From Promethearchaeota archaeon (GTDB taxonomy: Archaea > Asgardarchaeota > Lokiarchaeia > Sigyniarchaeales > SOKP01), in assembly GCA_030603385.1 (NCBI GenBank), contig JAUVXW010000018.1, forward strand, positions 1 to 64,000: a DNA stretch of 64,000 nucleotides. The letters run 5' to 3'. How positions within the stretch are numbered: position 1 is the stretch's first letter; each line of letters opens with the position of its first letter. Positions 44,385-53,935 of this stretch are shown here, piece after piece. The notes beneath the pieces were generated by a model, which had not been told where the DNA came from, made no database searches, and saw nothing but the letters and a program-made list of their open reading frames with translations. Made by a program: the position numbers and the translations under genes.

Positions 44385-45713
44385 TTAATAGAATTTTAAA
44401 TATTCATAAGCCTTACTTGGAGTTTGAAAACAATATTTAATTTCTTGGAATTCTTTTCTAAATTCTACGACTTCGTTTCTTATTTTTTTAGGATCTATCT
44501 TATCAATAAGTAGTTTTTTAATTAGCTCTGCAATATCAATCATTTCACTTTTACTCATGCCAAGTCTGGTGATTTCAGATGTCCCGATTCTTAATCCTCC
44601 AGGATTTTGATAATGTCTTCCTTCAGCAATATCATATGGTAAAAGATTTCGATTGAGAATGATGTTTGCTTTTTCTAATAATTTTTCAATATCTCCTCCT
44701 AATCCAATTGTTTTCTCGAATTCTGAAATATCAACAACAATTTGGTGTGACTCTGTAAAACCTTTATGTTCCATTAATACTTTAAATCCCCGTTCATATA
44801 ATGCTTGTCCAAGACCTTTAGCATTCTCAATAACATTCTTATGGTACTCTTTTCCAAATTCTAACATTTCTGCTATAGCAATCGCTAATCCCGCTACATT
44901 ATGAAGATGGTGATTAGATAATAATGCTGGAAAAGCACAAGATTTAAATGTATCAATTAAATCTTCCCTATTCGATACTAAAGCTCCATGTTGAGGTCCA
45001 GGAAGTGTTTTATGAGTGCTCATTGTCATAGCATCTGCTCCTTCTCTTAAAGGATCTTGAAAATATCCAGAACCTATTAAACCAGATACATGAGCTGCAT
45101 CATACCCAACATAGGCTCCAATCTCTTTTGCAACATCACCAAGCTCTTTAACAGGGTGTGGGAATAAAAATACTGAACCACCAAACAATACCAATTCTGG
45201 TTCAAATTCTCTTATCTTCTTCGCAGAAGCATCAATATCTAAATTCATTTCATCATTGTCAAATGCTAAATATTCAATATCTAAACCCCTTGTCGTTCCT
45301 GCCGTCCCAAAAATTTCTCGACCACTTTTTGCAAATCTTGGACCATGTGAAATATGTCCTCCTCTAACAATTGACATACAACACATTTTACCGTTATTAT
45401 CTGATGTGAATGCATTATACATCACTAAATTTGCTACAACTCCAGAGATCGGGCGTACATCGCAAAATTTTGCGCGCCAAAACTCTCTTCCGAGCTCCAT
45501 GCAAATATCCTCAACTTGATCGATATACTTACAACCTGCATAAACTCTTTGGCCTGACCATCCTTCGGCATATCGATGTGAGAAATCACTAGCACAAGCT
45601 TCATCTACAGCAGGACTAGTTATATTTTCCGAGGCAATTAAAGGAATTGATTTTTTAAACCAGTCGTGATGCTCCATTAAAATTTCTCGGATTTCAGTTA
45701 CTTTTTTCCTCAA
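44385..45713 (-). CDS. glyA: serine hydroxymethyltransferase
   Basis: GlyA interconverts serine and glycine with a one-carbon pterin, using pyridoxal phosphate. The 442-residue protein has IPLIASENITSPAV, HRYAEGWSGQRVYAGCKYID, YDAAHVSGLIGSGYFQDP, the PLP lysine in MTMSTHKTLPGPQHG near residue 232, and GLRIGTSEITRLGMS. It starts at TTG. Whether its carrier is tetrahydrofolate or a methanopterin cannot be told from sequence. Confidence 0.95.
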   Translation of the reverse strand: MRKKVTEIREILMEHHDWFKKSIPLIASENITSPAVDEACASDFSHRYAEGWSGQRVYAGCKYIDQVEDICMELGREFWRAKFCDVRPISGVVANLVMYNAFTSDNNGKMCCMSIVRGGHISHGPRFAKSGREIFGTAGTTRGLDIEYLAFDNDEMNLDIDASAKKIREFEPELVLFGGSVFLFPHPVKELGDVAKEIGAYVGYDAAHVSGLIGSGYFQDPLREGADAMTMSTHKTLPGPQHGALVSNREDLIDTFKSCAFPALLSNHHLHNVAGLAIAIAEMLEFGKEYHKNVIENAKGLGQALYERGFKVLMEHKGFTESHQIVVDISEFEKTIGLGGDIEKLLEKANIILNRNLLPYDIAEGRHYQNPGGLRIGTSEITRLGMSKSEMIDIAELIKKLLIDKIDPKKIRNEVVEFRKEFQEIKYCFQTPSKAYEYLKFY

Positions 45714-45922
45714 TTTTGATCAATTCTTCCGTTTTTTCTAAAGCGTTGAAAAAAAATAAATCTTCAATTTTTTTAAATTTATGCCAATTCTATTAATGAT
45801 TTAAGTAATAATTAACAGAAGAATTAGAATGAAAATCAATATAATAAGAATAGAATTAATTGCTGTAGATTTATAATTTAAGAAATTAAACTATAAGATG
45901 ATTTTTAGTTTTAAACTAGAAA

Positions 45923-46831
45923 CTATCTTTCAGATTTCTCTAAGATTAGTCGAGCTTCAAATAAGTTTAATTTTTTGCCCGCTTTTTGTTTTTCTAAAGC
46001 TTCTGCTAATTTATCTTTCTTCATTTTTTCAATCATTTCATTTCTCTTTTTGAAATGATCCGATCTCGTTCCAGGATTTTTAATTGATCTATAAGGTCTC
46101 TTACCTTTCGATATTTTCTTTCTTTGATTCATTGCCTGCAAATATTGTTCATGGTAACGATCCGCAGATTTTTTGTTTTCTATTAGTTCCTCTTCCATCT
46201 TTTTCTTCTGTTCTCTTAATTCATCAACGTTTTGGAAGATTTCTAACATCTTGGTATGATTTTCTTGAGATTTATTCGACCACTTATTTAATTGTTCATA
46301 TATCTTGTTTAAATTTATTTTTACAATCTCAACTTTTCGCTCTACTTTGAAGAGATCACTATTTTCCTGTTCTGATAAAAAATCTTGTTTTGATTTTGCT
46401 AAATCTCTTATTATATCAATAATGGAATTTTCTTCTGCAATATCAAGGTTTTCAGTCTCAATTCTTCTTTCTAAATTATCAATTTTTCTTTCCACTTGCT
46501 TTATAGAAACGAGCCTATCTGAGTTTTTACTCTTCTTCTGATTCGATTTTTTCTCTTCTAATAATTTATCAAATAAAGTTTTATATTCCACTTTTTTTTC
46601 TTTTAACTGCTTAACTTTATTATTCCAATAATCTCTTCTCTTTTTATATTTTTCTTTGGCCGATTTTAAATTTACATTAATTTCAGTTTCTATCTCCTGC
46701 AAACCGTTAATGAATTTTTTAGTTTTAAGGTTAAGATCGTCTCGGCTTTTCCTTAAATCATCACTTAAGATTTGAAGACCCCTAAAAGAGGTTTGAGAAT
46801 TTTGCGAGTTTTTGGAATTATTTCTACTCAT
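45923..46831 (-). CDS. long coiled-coil protein (COG1340-like)
   Basis: This 302-residue, highly charged protein has predicted heptads from about residue 25 to 230, then a basic region GKRPYRSIKNPGTRSDHFKK and a helical C-terminal tail ending LFEARLILEKSER. That layout fits the archaeal coiled-coil family COG1340, found in many archaea, of unsettled function. It has no membrane segment. Its ATG faces away from trmI, and the 170-base gap between them should hold both promoters. Confidence 0.75.
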   Translation of the reverse strand: MSRNNSKNSQNSQTSFRGLQILSDDLRKSRDDLNLKTKKFINGLQEIETEINVNLKSAKEKYKKRRDYWNNKVKQLKEKKVEYKTLFDKLLEEKKSNQKKSKNSDRLVSIKQVERKIDNLERRIETENLDIAEENSIIDIIRDLAKSKQDFLSEQENSDLFKVERKVEIVKINLNKIYEQLNKWSNKSQENHTKMLEIFQNVDELREQKKKMEEELIENKKSADRYHEQYLQAMNQRKKISKGKRPYRSIKNPGTRSDHFKKRNEMIEKMKKDKLAEALEKQKAGKKLNLFEARLILEKSER

Positions 46832-47003
46832 AAATTCATGCTTTAAAGAGTATTTATAAAAAGGAATTTATTTAAAATGGTTAAATATGACAATTTTATA
46901 TGTTTTATATATTTTTTGTAAATAAAATAATAATAAAAACAGGGCTAATGAAAAAAAATTTAAGATTTATTAACTTTAGAAATAATAAAAAATAAAACAT
47001 AAA

Positions 47004-47870
47004 ATGACCTCTGAGAAAGTAAAAGAAAACGATTTAATCTTTTTGATCCTTGATGGTAAAAGAAGGTGGTTAATTCAAGTGAAAGCTGGAGGCAGTTTTC
47101 ACACCCACAGAGGAATTATTGAATTTGATGAGATAATAGGAAAAAATTATGGAACAGTAATATTCTCAAAACCATATGAAACTCAAGGGTACAAATTTTT
47201 TGTGCTGAAACCGATGCCCTCCGATTATGTGCTTCATATGACTCGCAAAACTCAAATAATATATCCTGAAGATGCCGGATTTATTTTACTTTACTCTGGG
47301 ATTGGACCGGGCAGCGTGGTTATTGAAGCGGGATGTGGGTCTGGGGCTTTAACCTGTATTTTAGGCAACTATGTTCGGCCTAGTGGGCATATATTCTCCT
47401 TTGATATTCGTGAAAAATCGCTCAAGAACGCTAGAAAGAATGTAGAAAGAGCTAAACTGGAAAATATTGTGTCGATAGAATATGGTAACATTATTACTGA
47501 TAATTTAAATTTGAAAAATGTGGATTCTGTTGTCTTAGATCTTGCTGAACCATGGAAAGCAATCGAAAAAGCAATGAGTTATCTCAAATTGAGCGGGGCT
47601 TTAGTTTCTTTTTCTCCAACGATTGAGCAAGTAAAAAAAACTACGTTCGCAATGAGGGATAATAATTTCGTAGAAATCAACACGTATGAGCTGATTAAAA
47701 GAAAAATCCAGGTTAAGGAAAATGCAACTCGTCCTGAAACGCGGATGGTTGGACATAGTGGTTACATAAGCGTAGGGAGAAAAATCAGAAATAAGAAAAA
47801 CCCATATCGCGAAAGAAAACCAAAAAAAAAAGAATTTATTGATTTTACGGGAATGCCTTTACGAAGTTAG
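47004..47870 (+). CDS. trmI: tRNA (adenine-N1)-methyltransferase TrmI
   Basis: TrmI makes N1-methyladenosine at tRNA position 58, and 57 in some archaea. The 288-residue protein has an N-terminal beta domain, then IIYPEDAGFILLYSGIGPGS, motif I VIEAGCGSGALTCILG near residue 112, FDIREKSLKNARKNVERA, LDLAEPWKAIEKA, and the C-terminal RPETRMVGHSGYISVGRKI. All are family hallmarks. Confidence 0.94.
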   Translation: MTSEKVKENDLIFLILDGKRRWLIQVKAGGSFHTHRGIIEFDEIIGKNYGTVIFSKPYETQGYKFFVLKPMPSDYVLHMTRKTQIIYPEDAGFILLYSGIGPGSVVIEAGCGSGALTCILGNYVRPSGHIFSFDIREKSLKNARKNVERAKLENIVSIEYGNIITDNLNLKNVDSVVLDLAEPWKAIEKAMSYLKLSGALVSFSPTIEQVKKTTFAMRDNNFVEINTYELIKRKIQVKENATRPETRMVGHSGYISVGRKIRNKKNPYRERKPKKKEFIDFTGMPLRS

Positions 47871-47910
47871 AATCTTATAAAGATTGATAACTAAGGTCAA
47901 AAATAAATAG

Positions 47911-48327
47911 TTAAAATCCTTTTAACTGGGCCCCAGTTCTAAATTCTTTCTTTTTCTTATATCGCTCGGTTTTAAAAAAATGCTTCTTCTTTTCAGGTAA
48001 GATATCTAGGTATTTTCTTAAAATGTTTTCTATATATTCTTTGGTTGGTTTATTTCTAATTTTATTTGGATCTGATAAATAAGTTAATATTTCTTTGTCC
48101 TTAGAATCATATGATAGACCTAAATTCTTTAAGGGAATATGTACAGAATGAAGAAACCACCCAGTCTGACTTTCTTCATGAGCAATTACTTTTAAAATAT
48201 TTTCATTTTCTTTTTTTATTTTAATAGCTAAAACTTTTTTCCCGGGTTTTATTATTATACTTGCGTATTCAGGGATTTGAGATTTAGGATTGTGTATCTT
48301 CTTAAAGAATTCTTCTAATTTTTTCAT
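47911..48327 (-). CDS. conserved protein of unknown function
   Basis: The 138-residue basic protein is beta-rich in its first half (YASIIIKPGKKVLAIKIKKE, then TGWFLHSVHIPLKNLG) and Lys-rich at the C-terminus (KKKHFFKTERYKKKKEFRTG). It is soluble. The net positive charge suggests nucleic-acid contact. No family is recognised. It converges with trmI and has an ATG start. Confidence 0.65.
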   Translation of the reverse strand: MKKLEEFFKKIHNPKSQIPEYASIIIKPGKKVLAIKIKKENENILKVIAHEESQTGWFLHSVHIPLKNLGLSYDSKDKEILTYLSDPNKIRNKPTKEYIENILRKYLDILPEKKKHFFKTERYKKKKEFRTGAQLKGF

Positions 48328-48437
48328 CAGTAATTCATAAAGTTGTAAGTGTTTAAAATGAATAAATTAAAATTCATAAAAAATTTTATTATTAAATGGA
48401 TTTATATTAAAATCTATAACACTTAGAGGAAGTCAAT

Positions 48438-49481
48438 TTGAACTCTTATGAAACTCTAGAAACTTTCCAATTCTATTTCAAGAAAAAGGTAGTGTTGTTA
48501 GGAGGGACTGAAAAATTCAAAAATGAGTTTCAAAAATGTTTAAGTTCAAGTTGCTTACCAATAGAGAATAAACAAAATATTGGTGTGAATATTAGTAAAA
48601 TCGATTATTTTTACGAACCGAAATATAAATTTGAATATCTTCTATGGAATATAGATTGTGGTCAACGTAGGGCATTCTTACGTACAATTTTCTATTCTGG
48701 TGCTGATGCAATAATAATTTTTATATCTGAAACTAAAATCGATCAAATTAGACAATATTTTGATGAACTTCAATTAAAAATACCAGAAATACCACTCATT
48801 TTTTGTATCATTCTTGAAAAACACTCTAAAAAAGAGATAATAAATTCTTATTTTATAAACGAAGAGTTTAGCTCAATTATTAGTGAAAATAGTTTTAAAA
48901 TAAACGAGCTTACCGATCCTATTGAAATACTCAATCAGGTTTCTAGTATTTTTAAGAAAAAAGCAAAAATTAAAGAATTAGAGAATAGATTTTTTATCGA
49001 CTTTATATCACTCACTTCTTTGTTTGGTCATAAAGGTATTAGAGATGAGTGTAATGATTATTATGAACCAGAAACTCATACATTAAAAATTAGTCAAATT
49101 ATTAATACGGATTTATTAATTAAATACCTTCAAAAAATAGATTTAGCGATTGATTTTGACTACCTTAATTGGATTAAAATAAAAAATAAAATTTTCGGCA
49201 CTTTCTCTATTTACTTAAAAAATGGTAATGTTTATTATTTTCCTAAAGTCTGTGAGAAATGTAAAGATAAAAATTGTTCAAAGTTTAAAAAGGCCCCATA
49301 TTATATATGTATTGAGGCGGGGGATTCAAACGGATGGACGAATATTAAAGGATTCAATCAAAATGAACTCCTCATTCTTACAAAGGTCTTTGCTTTAAAA
49401 GAAGGGGATGAAAAAAGTTTACCTAAATCAGTAATAAAACAGATTAAAAACATAAATATTTGTGAATATAAACTAAAATGA
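48438..49481 (+). CDS. degenerate Ras-like GTPase domain with Cys-containing C-terminal part
   Basis: In the 347 residues, 15-170 follow a small-GTPase fold: a first strand KVVLLGGTEKF, a G3-like YLLWNIDCGQRRAF, and ADAIIIFISETKIDQIRQYF where GTPases have their fourth strand. The P-loop lacks GKT/S and no NKxD is evident, so GTP hydrolysis is unlikely. The C-terminal half contains a cysteine group, CEKCKDKNCSKF, and a mixed fold. The start is TTG. It overlaps the next gene as ATGA. It may be a pseudo-GTPase scaffold. Confidence 0.65.
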   Translation: MNSYETLETFQFYFKKKVVLLGGTEKFKNEFQKCLSSSCLPIENKQNIGVNISKIDYFYEPKYKFEYLLWNIDCGQRRAFLRTIFYSGADAIIIFISETKIDQIRQYFDELQLKIPEIPLIFCIILEKHSKKEIINSYFINEEFSSIISENSFKINELTDPIEILNQVSSIFKKKAKIKELENRFFIDFISLTSLFGHKGIRDECNDYYEPETHTLKISQIINTDLLIKYLQKIDLAIDFDYLNWIKIKNKIFGTFSIYLKNGNVYYFPKVCEKCKDKNCSKFKKAPYYICIEAGDSNGWTNIKGFNQNELLILTKVFALKEGDEKSLPKSVIKQIKNINICEYKLK

Positions 49482-49900
49482 CTGTAGATTTTCAAACTTT
49501 TGATTTAAAGTCTAAGGCATATTGTGATGTTATTAACATCACTAATCAAGTTCAAAATTCTATTAAAAGAAGTGGAATAAAAAATGGAATGGTAAATGTA
49601 CATATAGCTGGTTCGACGGGTGCAATATCCACTACTGAGTATGAACCAGGTTTAGTAGATCATGATATCAAAGATATATTAGAAAAGTTAATTCCTTATG
49701 AAAAAAACTATGCACACCATAAGACTTGGCATGACTACAACGGAGCAGGTCACTTAAGAAGCTTTCTCATTAAAACTTCACAAACCTTTCCTTTTAAAAA
49801 CCAAAAATTAATCTTAGGAACTTGGCAGCAGATAATTTTCATCGAATGTGACGAAAAACCTCGCTCAAGAACTATTCATTGTACGATTATAGGTGAATAA
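49478..49900 (+). CDS. YjbQ family protein (UPF0047)
   Basis: The 140-residue protein shows the YjbQ signature: NGMVNVHIAGSTGAISTTEY, DHDIKDILEKLIP, HDYNGAGHLRSFL and LGTWQQIIFIECDEKPRSR. Bacterial members have thiamin-phosphate-synthase-like activity in vitro; the role in archaea is unknown. Its ATG overlaps the stop of the degenerate GTPase gene, so the two are co-translated. Confidence 0.9.
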   Translation: MTVDFQTFDLKSKAYCDVINITNQVQNSIKRSGIKNGMVNVHIAGSTGAISTTEYEPGLVDHDIKDILEKLIPYEKNYAHHKTWHDYNGAGHLRSFLIKTSQTFPFKNQKLILGTWQQIIFIECDEKPRSRTIHCTIIGE

Positions 49901-49941
49901 AATCCATCTTAATTTTTTTTAAAAAAATAGAAAAGAAATTT

Positions 49942-50184
49942 TTATTTTTTTGATTGCTGTATTAATTCTTCCAATTCTGTAATTATAATCTGATATTTAT
50001 CTCTAAGATGTATTTTTTCAAATTTTCCTCTAAGATCCATAACAGATTTATCAAATTGTTTTAATTGTTCTGTAAAAACTGGAATTTTCTTATAAGATTC
50101 TTCAGTGTTCTCTATTATGCTTATCTGATATTCTAAATTTTCTAAAAAATTATTCTTAACTTCAGTCAATAATATCATCCTCAT
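49942..50184 (-). CDS. small helical protein, function unknown
   Basis: The 80 residues are nearly all helical and charged (NNFLENLEYQISIIENTEES, then DKYQIIITELEELIQQ), with weak coiled-coil character. There is no motif or family match. The ATG start and coding-like composition support a real gene. The 284-base gap that follows holds no gene I can support. Confidence 0.55.
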   Translation of the reverse strand: MRMILLTEVKNNFLENLEYQISIIENTEESYKKIPVFTEQLKQFDKSVMDLRGKFEKIHLRDKYQIIITELEELIQQSKK

Positions 50185-50468
50185 TAAAAAACTAGTTCAT
50201 TTAGTAAAATCACACTAATCTCTTTAAAAAATATGAATATCATTTATATGTCATCATTTTCGCTTCTAAATCGTGGATCTTTAAGTAGATTCTCATAGAA
50301 AGAAGAAATTATTAATATGAGAGTAATATTTAGATAGCATCTCGATATTATAACAAACAATATAATAAATTATAACAAGTTAAATACATAAGTCTGCATT
50401 CCAAGAAGTTTAAATTAGTATAGACTATTATTTTATTAAATCTAAAAAACGTATATGAGTTAAAATCA

Positions 50469-51395
50469 ATGGAAAACCTTTTAAAAATAATCATTAGTGG
50501 GCTCGATAACGCAGGAAAAACTTCTATATTGACAGCTTTGGATAAAAAATATGACTTTCAAAAGGATATTGTCCAACTGAAACCAACTATTAGGGTTGAA
50601 TATCATAAAATGAATTTCCTGAAGAATAATTCGATATTCTGGGACATGGGAGGACAAGATCAATACCGAGACATTTATATAAACTATCAGGATGTTTATT
50701 TCGACGCTACTGACTTACTCATCTACGTGATTGATATCCAAGATCCTGAAAGATTCGAGAACTCGCTTGAGTATTTAGATGCAATTTTAACTTTTTTTAC
50801 TGAAAGTAAAATGGATGTACCACTAATAATAACTTTTCATAAGTACGATCCTGATTTAAGAGGAAATGAAGAGATTTTAAAAGATATTGATGAACTAAGG
50901 ACGAGGATCTTGGATAATTATTCTAATTTTAAAATCCTATTTCAACAAACATCTATTTATGATATTATTTCCATTGTCCAGTTAGTATCATATGGTCTTT
51001 CTGTTTTTGACGAAAAATTCTTCGAGCTTTCTGAATTATTAGAGAATTATATAGAAGTTTTCAAGAGTCAAGCTCTACTTGTATTTGATCGAAATGGTAT
51101 TATTATTTCTGAATATTACAGTGATATAGAACCCGAAGTTTATGTTGAATTATTAGAATCAATCAAAGAACACCTATTCTTACTTAAAAGGATGGAAGAG
51201 GAATCGACATATGAATATGATCATGATATTTCTTCAATTGAGCACACGCTTTTCTCCTATTTACATAGATTGAACTTAGGATCAGAATTGTTTTTTATTT
51301 CAGCTGTAACAAAAGAAAGCCAAAAAGACGATCTATTAATAAATTTTCCAGAATTTCTTGAAGACTTAACACAGATTTTAAAAGAATTAATTTAA
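50469..51395 (+). CDS. Arf/Rag-like GTPase fused to a roadblock/longin-like domain
   Basis: In the 308 residues, 1-180 are a GTPase with G1 GLDNAGKTS, G3 WDMGGQDQY and a G4 region TFHKYDPDLRG. The GLDNAGKT and WDxGGQ pair is that of Arf and Rag/Gtr GTPases. Residues about 190-305 read as a regulatory fold, ALLVFDRNGIIISEYYSD followed by a helix and ELFFISAVTKES, like a roadblock/longin domain. In eukaryotes, Rag GTPases carry a C-terminal roadblock domain, so this is the same architecture in one archaeal chain. Confidence 0.85.
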   Translation: MENLLKIIISGLDNAGKTSILTALDKKYDFQKDIVQLKPTIRVEYHKMNFLKNNSIFWDMGGQDQYRDIYINYQDVYFDATDLLIYVIDIQDPERFENSLEYLDAILTFFTESKMDVPLIITFHKYDPDLRGNEEILKDIDELRTRILDNYSNFKILFQQTSIYDIISIVQLVSYGLSVFDEKFFELSELLENYIEVFKSQALLVFDRNGIIISEYYSDIEPEVYVELLESIKEHLFLLKRMEEESTYEYDHDISSIEHTLFSYLHRLNLGSELFFISAVTKESQKDDLLINFPEFLEDLTQILKELI

Positions 51396-51404
51396 TAGAA
51401 AAAT

Positions 51405-52505
51405 TTAGTCAATCTTCAAAAGATCTTTAGCTTTGTCGATTAATTTTTCCTTTTTCTTTCGATGGTTTTCAATGAATTTTAAAACCTTTTCGATACATTC
51501 TTGTTTATGATCTCCACACATTAATTCTCCTTTAACACACATTTCAAAATCATTCGCTAATTTTTCATCATCTTCTTCAAAGTGATACATCAGAATTTTG
51601 TAAATCATGCATTTCTGAGGTTCTCCGCCTAACTCACGTTGCTCTTTCAGGTTTCTCCTTCCACCAGTTAAAGCACCCTTAATTTTTCTTTCAATTGATT
51701 CATAAGGTTCATTAAATGTAAAATAACTATTCGGATTTCTCTTAGCCATTTTTTCTGAGCCATCTATACCTGCTAATAAATAATGATATGTCGCACCTGG
51801 TAAGAAAAATTTCTTGTAGTTTCTTCGAGTTAAATCTCTAGTGAGACGTATATGTGGATCTTGATCAATACCTACTGGTACAACAGTTGGTTGTAAACCA
51901 TCTAATACTTGGGGTAAAATTATGTCACCAACTTGAATCAATGAGGAAATGTAAAGTCCAAATGTTCGTTCTCCATAAATAGCGTTTAACATATTCTGTG
52001 TGACTAACCTACTTACCTTAAAACACACGTCCTTTACAATTGGTTCTTTTGATTGTCTCCAAATATACGCCTTTTCTGGAGAAGGATCTAAACCTAGTGC
52101 TAATATATCAGCAATGTTATCGACTGCTGCCGCTTCGGCTTCATCCCATGGTATTCCATTATCTTCCCAACTTTCAATATCTGCTATTGCATAAAACGCT
52201 TTACCTCCCATTTTCTGAAATTCAACGATTTCTAAGGCTGTTGTTAGTGTTCCTAAATGGAACGGTCCGGATGGTTTAATTCCGCTCATTACAGCCCAAG
52301 GCTGTTCCTTTTCAATAGCTTTAAAAACGAGATTCAAATCACGATGGCCAAAAATTATCTTCCTTCTAATAAATCTGTTATTAAGCATTTTTTGTCTTAA
52401 CGGCTCTGTTATTTCTTCGATTCCAAACTTCTGTATGAGTTTTGAATAATCCTCATCTTCAATAGCACTTGTCCCCCATGGATCTATTTTAAAATCGTGC
52501 GTCAT
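51405..52505 (-). CDS. trpS: tryptophanyl-tRNA synthetase (archaeal/eukaryal type)
   Basis: The 366-residue class I synthetase charges tRNA-Trp. It shows FKIDPWGTSAIEDEDYSKLI at the N-terminus, the HIGH equivalent GPFHLG near residue 82, and GIDQDPHIRLTRDLTRR near residue 220. The KMSKS loop is unusual, reading EKMAKRNPNS in place of the common KMSSS. The rest, with ALTGGR and a C-terminal helical domain, is normal. It converges with the Rag-like GTPase gene. Confidence 0.93.
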   Translation of the reverse strand: MTHDFKIDPWGTSAIEDEDYSKLIQKFGIEEITEPLRQKMLNNRFIRRKIIFGHRDLNLVFKAIEKEQPWAVMSGIKPSGPFHLGTLTTALEIVEFQKMGGKAFYAIADIESWEDNGIPWDEAEAAAVDNIADILALGLDPSPEKAYIWRQSKEPIVKDVCFKVSRLVTQNMLNAIYGERTFGLYISSLIQVGDIILPQVLDGLQPTVVPVGIDQDPHIRLTRDLTRRNYKKFFLPGATYHYLLAGIDGSEKMAKRNPNSYFTFNEPYESIERKIKGALTGGRRNLKEQRELGGEPQKCMIYKILMYHFEEDDEKLANDFEMCVKGELMCGDHKQECIEKVLKFIENHRKKKEKLIDKAKDLLKID

Positions 52506-52573
52506 GCTTTTCTCCTATTTGATGTTTGATGTTAATAATAATATAATAAATAATATAATAAATTTTGATAAGT

Positions 52574-52987
52574 ATGAAAAAATTTTCTAAAGAGGAAATC
52601 AGAGTTTTAATAAATTTATTAGACTTTTCGAAAATTAAAGGTGAATTAATACCAATAATAGCCCAAGATCACGAAACTAATGAAGTTTTAATGTTAGCTT
52701 TTGCCAATAAAGTAGCGATTGAAAAATCTTTAGAAACAGGATATATGCACTATTATTCAAGATCAAGGCAGAAAGTGTGGCAAAAAGGCGAAACTAGTGG
52801 ACATTTTCAAGAACTACAAGAGATATTTGTAGATTGTGATAATGATTCCATCCTGATAAAGGTAAGGCAAACTGGAGCCGCTTGTCATGAAGGATATTAT
52901 TCTTGCTTTTATAGAAATTTTAAGAATGGAAAATTTAATGAAATTAGAAAAAGAATTTTTAATCCTAAAGATGTTTATGGAAATTAA
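52574..52987 (+). CDS. hisI: phosphoribosyl-AMP cyclohydrolase
   Basis: HisI opens the purine ring of phosphoribosyl-AMP, the third step of histidine synthesis. The protein, 137 residues from the ATG at 52574, has MHYYSRSRQKVWQKGETSGH and DCDNDSILIKVRQTGAACHE, followed by YYSCFYR. These are the metal and substrate residues. It stands alone here, without other his genes and with no HisE domain. A TTG nine bases upstream is in frame. Confidence 0.94.
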   Translation: MKKFSKEEIRVLINLLDFSKIKGELIPIIAQDHETNEVLMLAFANKVAIEKSLETGYMHYYSRSRQKVWQKGETSGHFQELQEIFVDCDNDSILIKVRQTGAACHEGYYSCFYRNFKNGKFNEIRKRIFNPKDVYGN

Positions 52988-53108
52988 ATTTAAACAATTT
53001 TCATAAAAAAAGAGATTTTTATTTAGAATTTCTAAAGTTTTATATATTTTTTACAATAAATTATATTGGTTTTAATTAAAAATCTTTTTTAGGCAAGGGT
53101 TGCACTCC

Positions 53109-53567
53109 ATGAAAAAAGAGAAGGCTCTGGATGATATTGATAAGAATATTATAAGAATTCTTCAAAATGATGCGCGTACATCATATCGAGAGATTCAAGA
53201 AAGGTTAGGAATCTCGATTGGGACTATTCATAATAGAATTTCTAAATTAAGGGAATCAGGTGTTGTCCAAGGATATACCCTACGACTAAACAATGAAAAG
53301 CTAGGATATAAATTGACATTTTTAATCAGAGTTAACGTAGACGGAAAACACACAGAAGAAATATTAGAAGACCTTACAAAAATTCCTGAAGTCTGCTCTA
53401 TTTTTCATACCACGGGTGAACAATCTGCTGCATTAATCTGTAGATTTATAGATAGTGATTCAGTCCATCAGTTTATCAGAGAGTTGAATCAGAAGGAGTA
53501 TGTTACACGAACTAACTCGAATATGGTTCTGAAAGAGTATAAAAACAACTCCTACGTCAATATCTAG
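53109..53567 (+). CDS. Lrp/AsnC-family transcription regulator
   Basis: From the ATG at 53109, 152 residues: helix-turn-helix IIRILQNDARTSYREIQERL and SIGTIHNRISKLRESGVVQG, then a RAM-like domain with LIRVNVDGKHTEEILEDL. Archaeal Lrp proteins sense amino acids and form dimers or octamers. A TTTTATATATTTTTT element at about 53038-53052 is a good TATA candidate about 60 bases upstream. It ends before a hairpin terminator. It is only distantly related to the Lrp protein at 2857. Confidence 0.88.
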   Translation: MKKEKALDDIDKNIIRILQNDARTSYREIQERLGISIGTIHNRISKLRESGVVQGYTLRLNNEKLGYKLTFLIRVNVDGKHTEEILEDLTKIPEVCSIFHTTGEQSAALICRFIDSDSVHQFIRELNQKEYVTRTNSNMVLKEYKNNSYVNI

Positions 53568-53636
53568 AATGTTAATCTTTACTCTTTAGTGCCATAGATA
53601 AGTAGCTATAAAAGTCATCTTCTACCCCTTTTACCT

Positions 53637-53656
53637 AAAAAAAGTAAACTTTTTTT
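53637..53656 (+). terminator. hairpin/poly-T terminator after Lrp gene
   Basis: Seven A and a G pair with C and seven T around a four-base loop (8-bp stem), ending in the T tract. It lies 70 bases after the regulator's stop and would end rightward transcripts. The rest of 53568-53716 shows no gene. Confidence 0.55.
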
Positions 53657-53716
53657 AATTTTGATCTAAAGATTTTTTGCTAACATTTTTCTCTTTTTTA
53701 ATCTATCAAGTGATTG

Positions 53717-53890
53717 TTAGACTGTCGTAATCGAATTTAACTCGTTTACAATAGTTTGTATTAATTTTTTGCCTGTAGATGTTAAAAAAATCTTTTGGGG
53801 GCGGCGGTCTTTTTCCCTTCGTATAAGGTTATCTGCTTCTAACTTTGTAAGGATGGTGGAGATTTGATTAAAGTACGAAAGTTTGCTAAA
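53717..53890 (-). pseudogene. remnant of a MarR-like winged-helix regulator
   Basis: The minus strand encodes YFNQISTILTKLEADNLIRR followed by EKDRRPQKIFLTSTGKKLIQ and ends at TAA 53717-53719. This is the recognition helix and wing (D-x-R..K..LT-x-G) of a MarR-type regulator. A stop lies just upstream at 53891-53893 and the N-terminal part is missing, so it is a fragment of about 57 residues, directly downstream of the giant surface protein gene. Confidence 0.7.
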
Positions 53891-53935
53891 TTAGAAATTT
53901 GTAAAATCTAAAAATTAAAAAAAAAATAAATAAGG

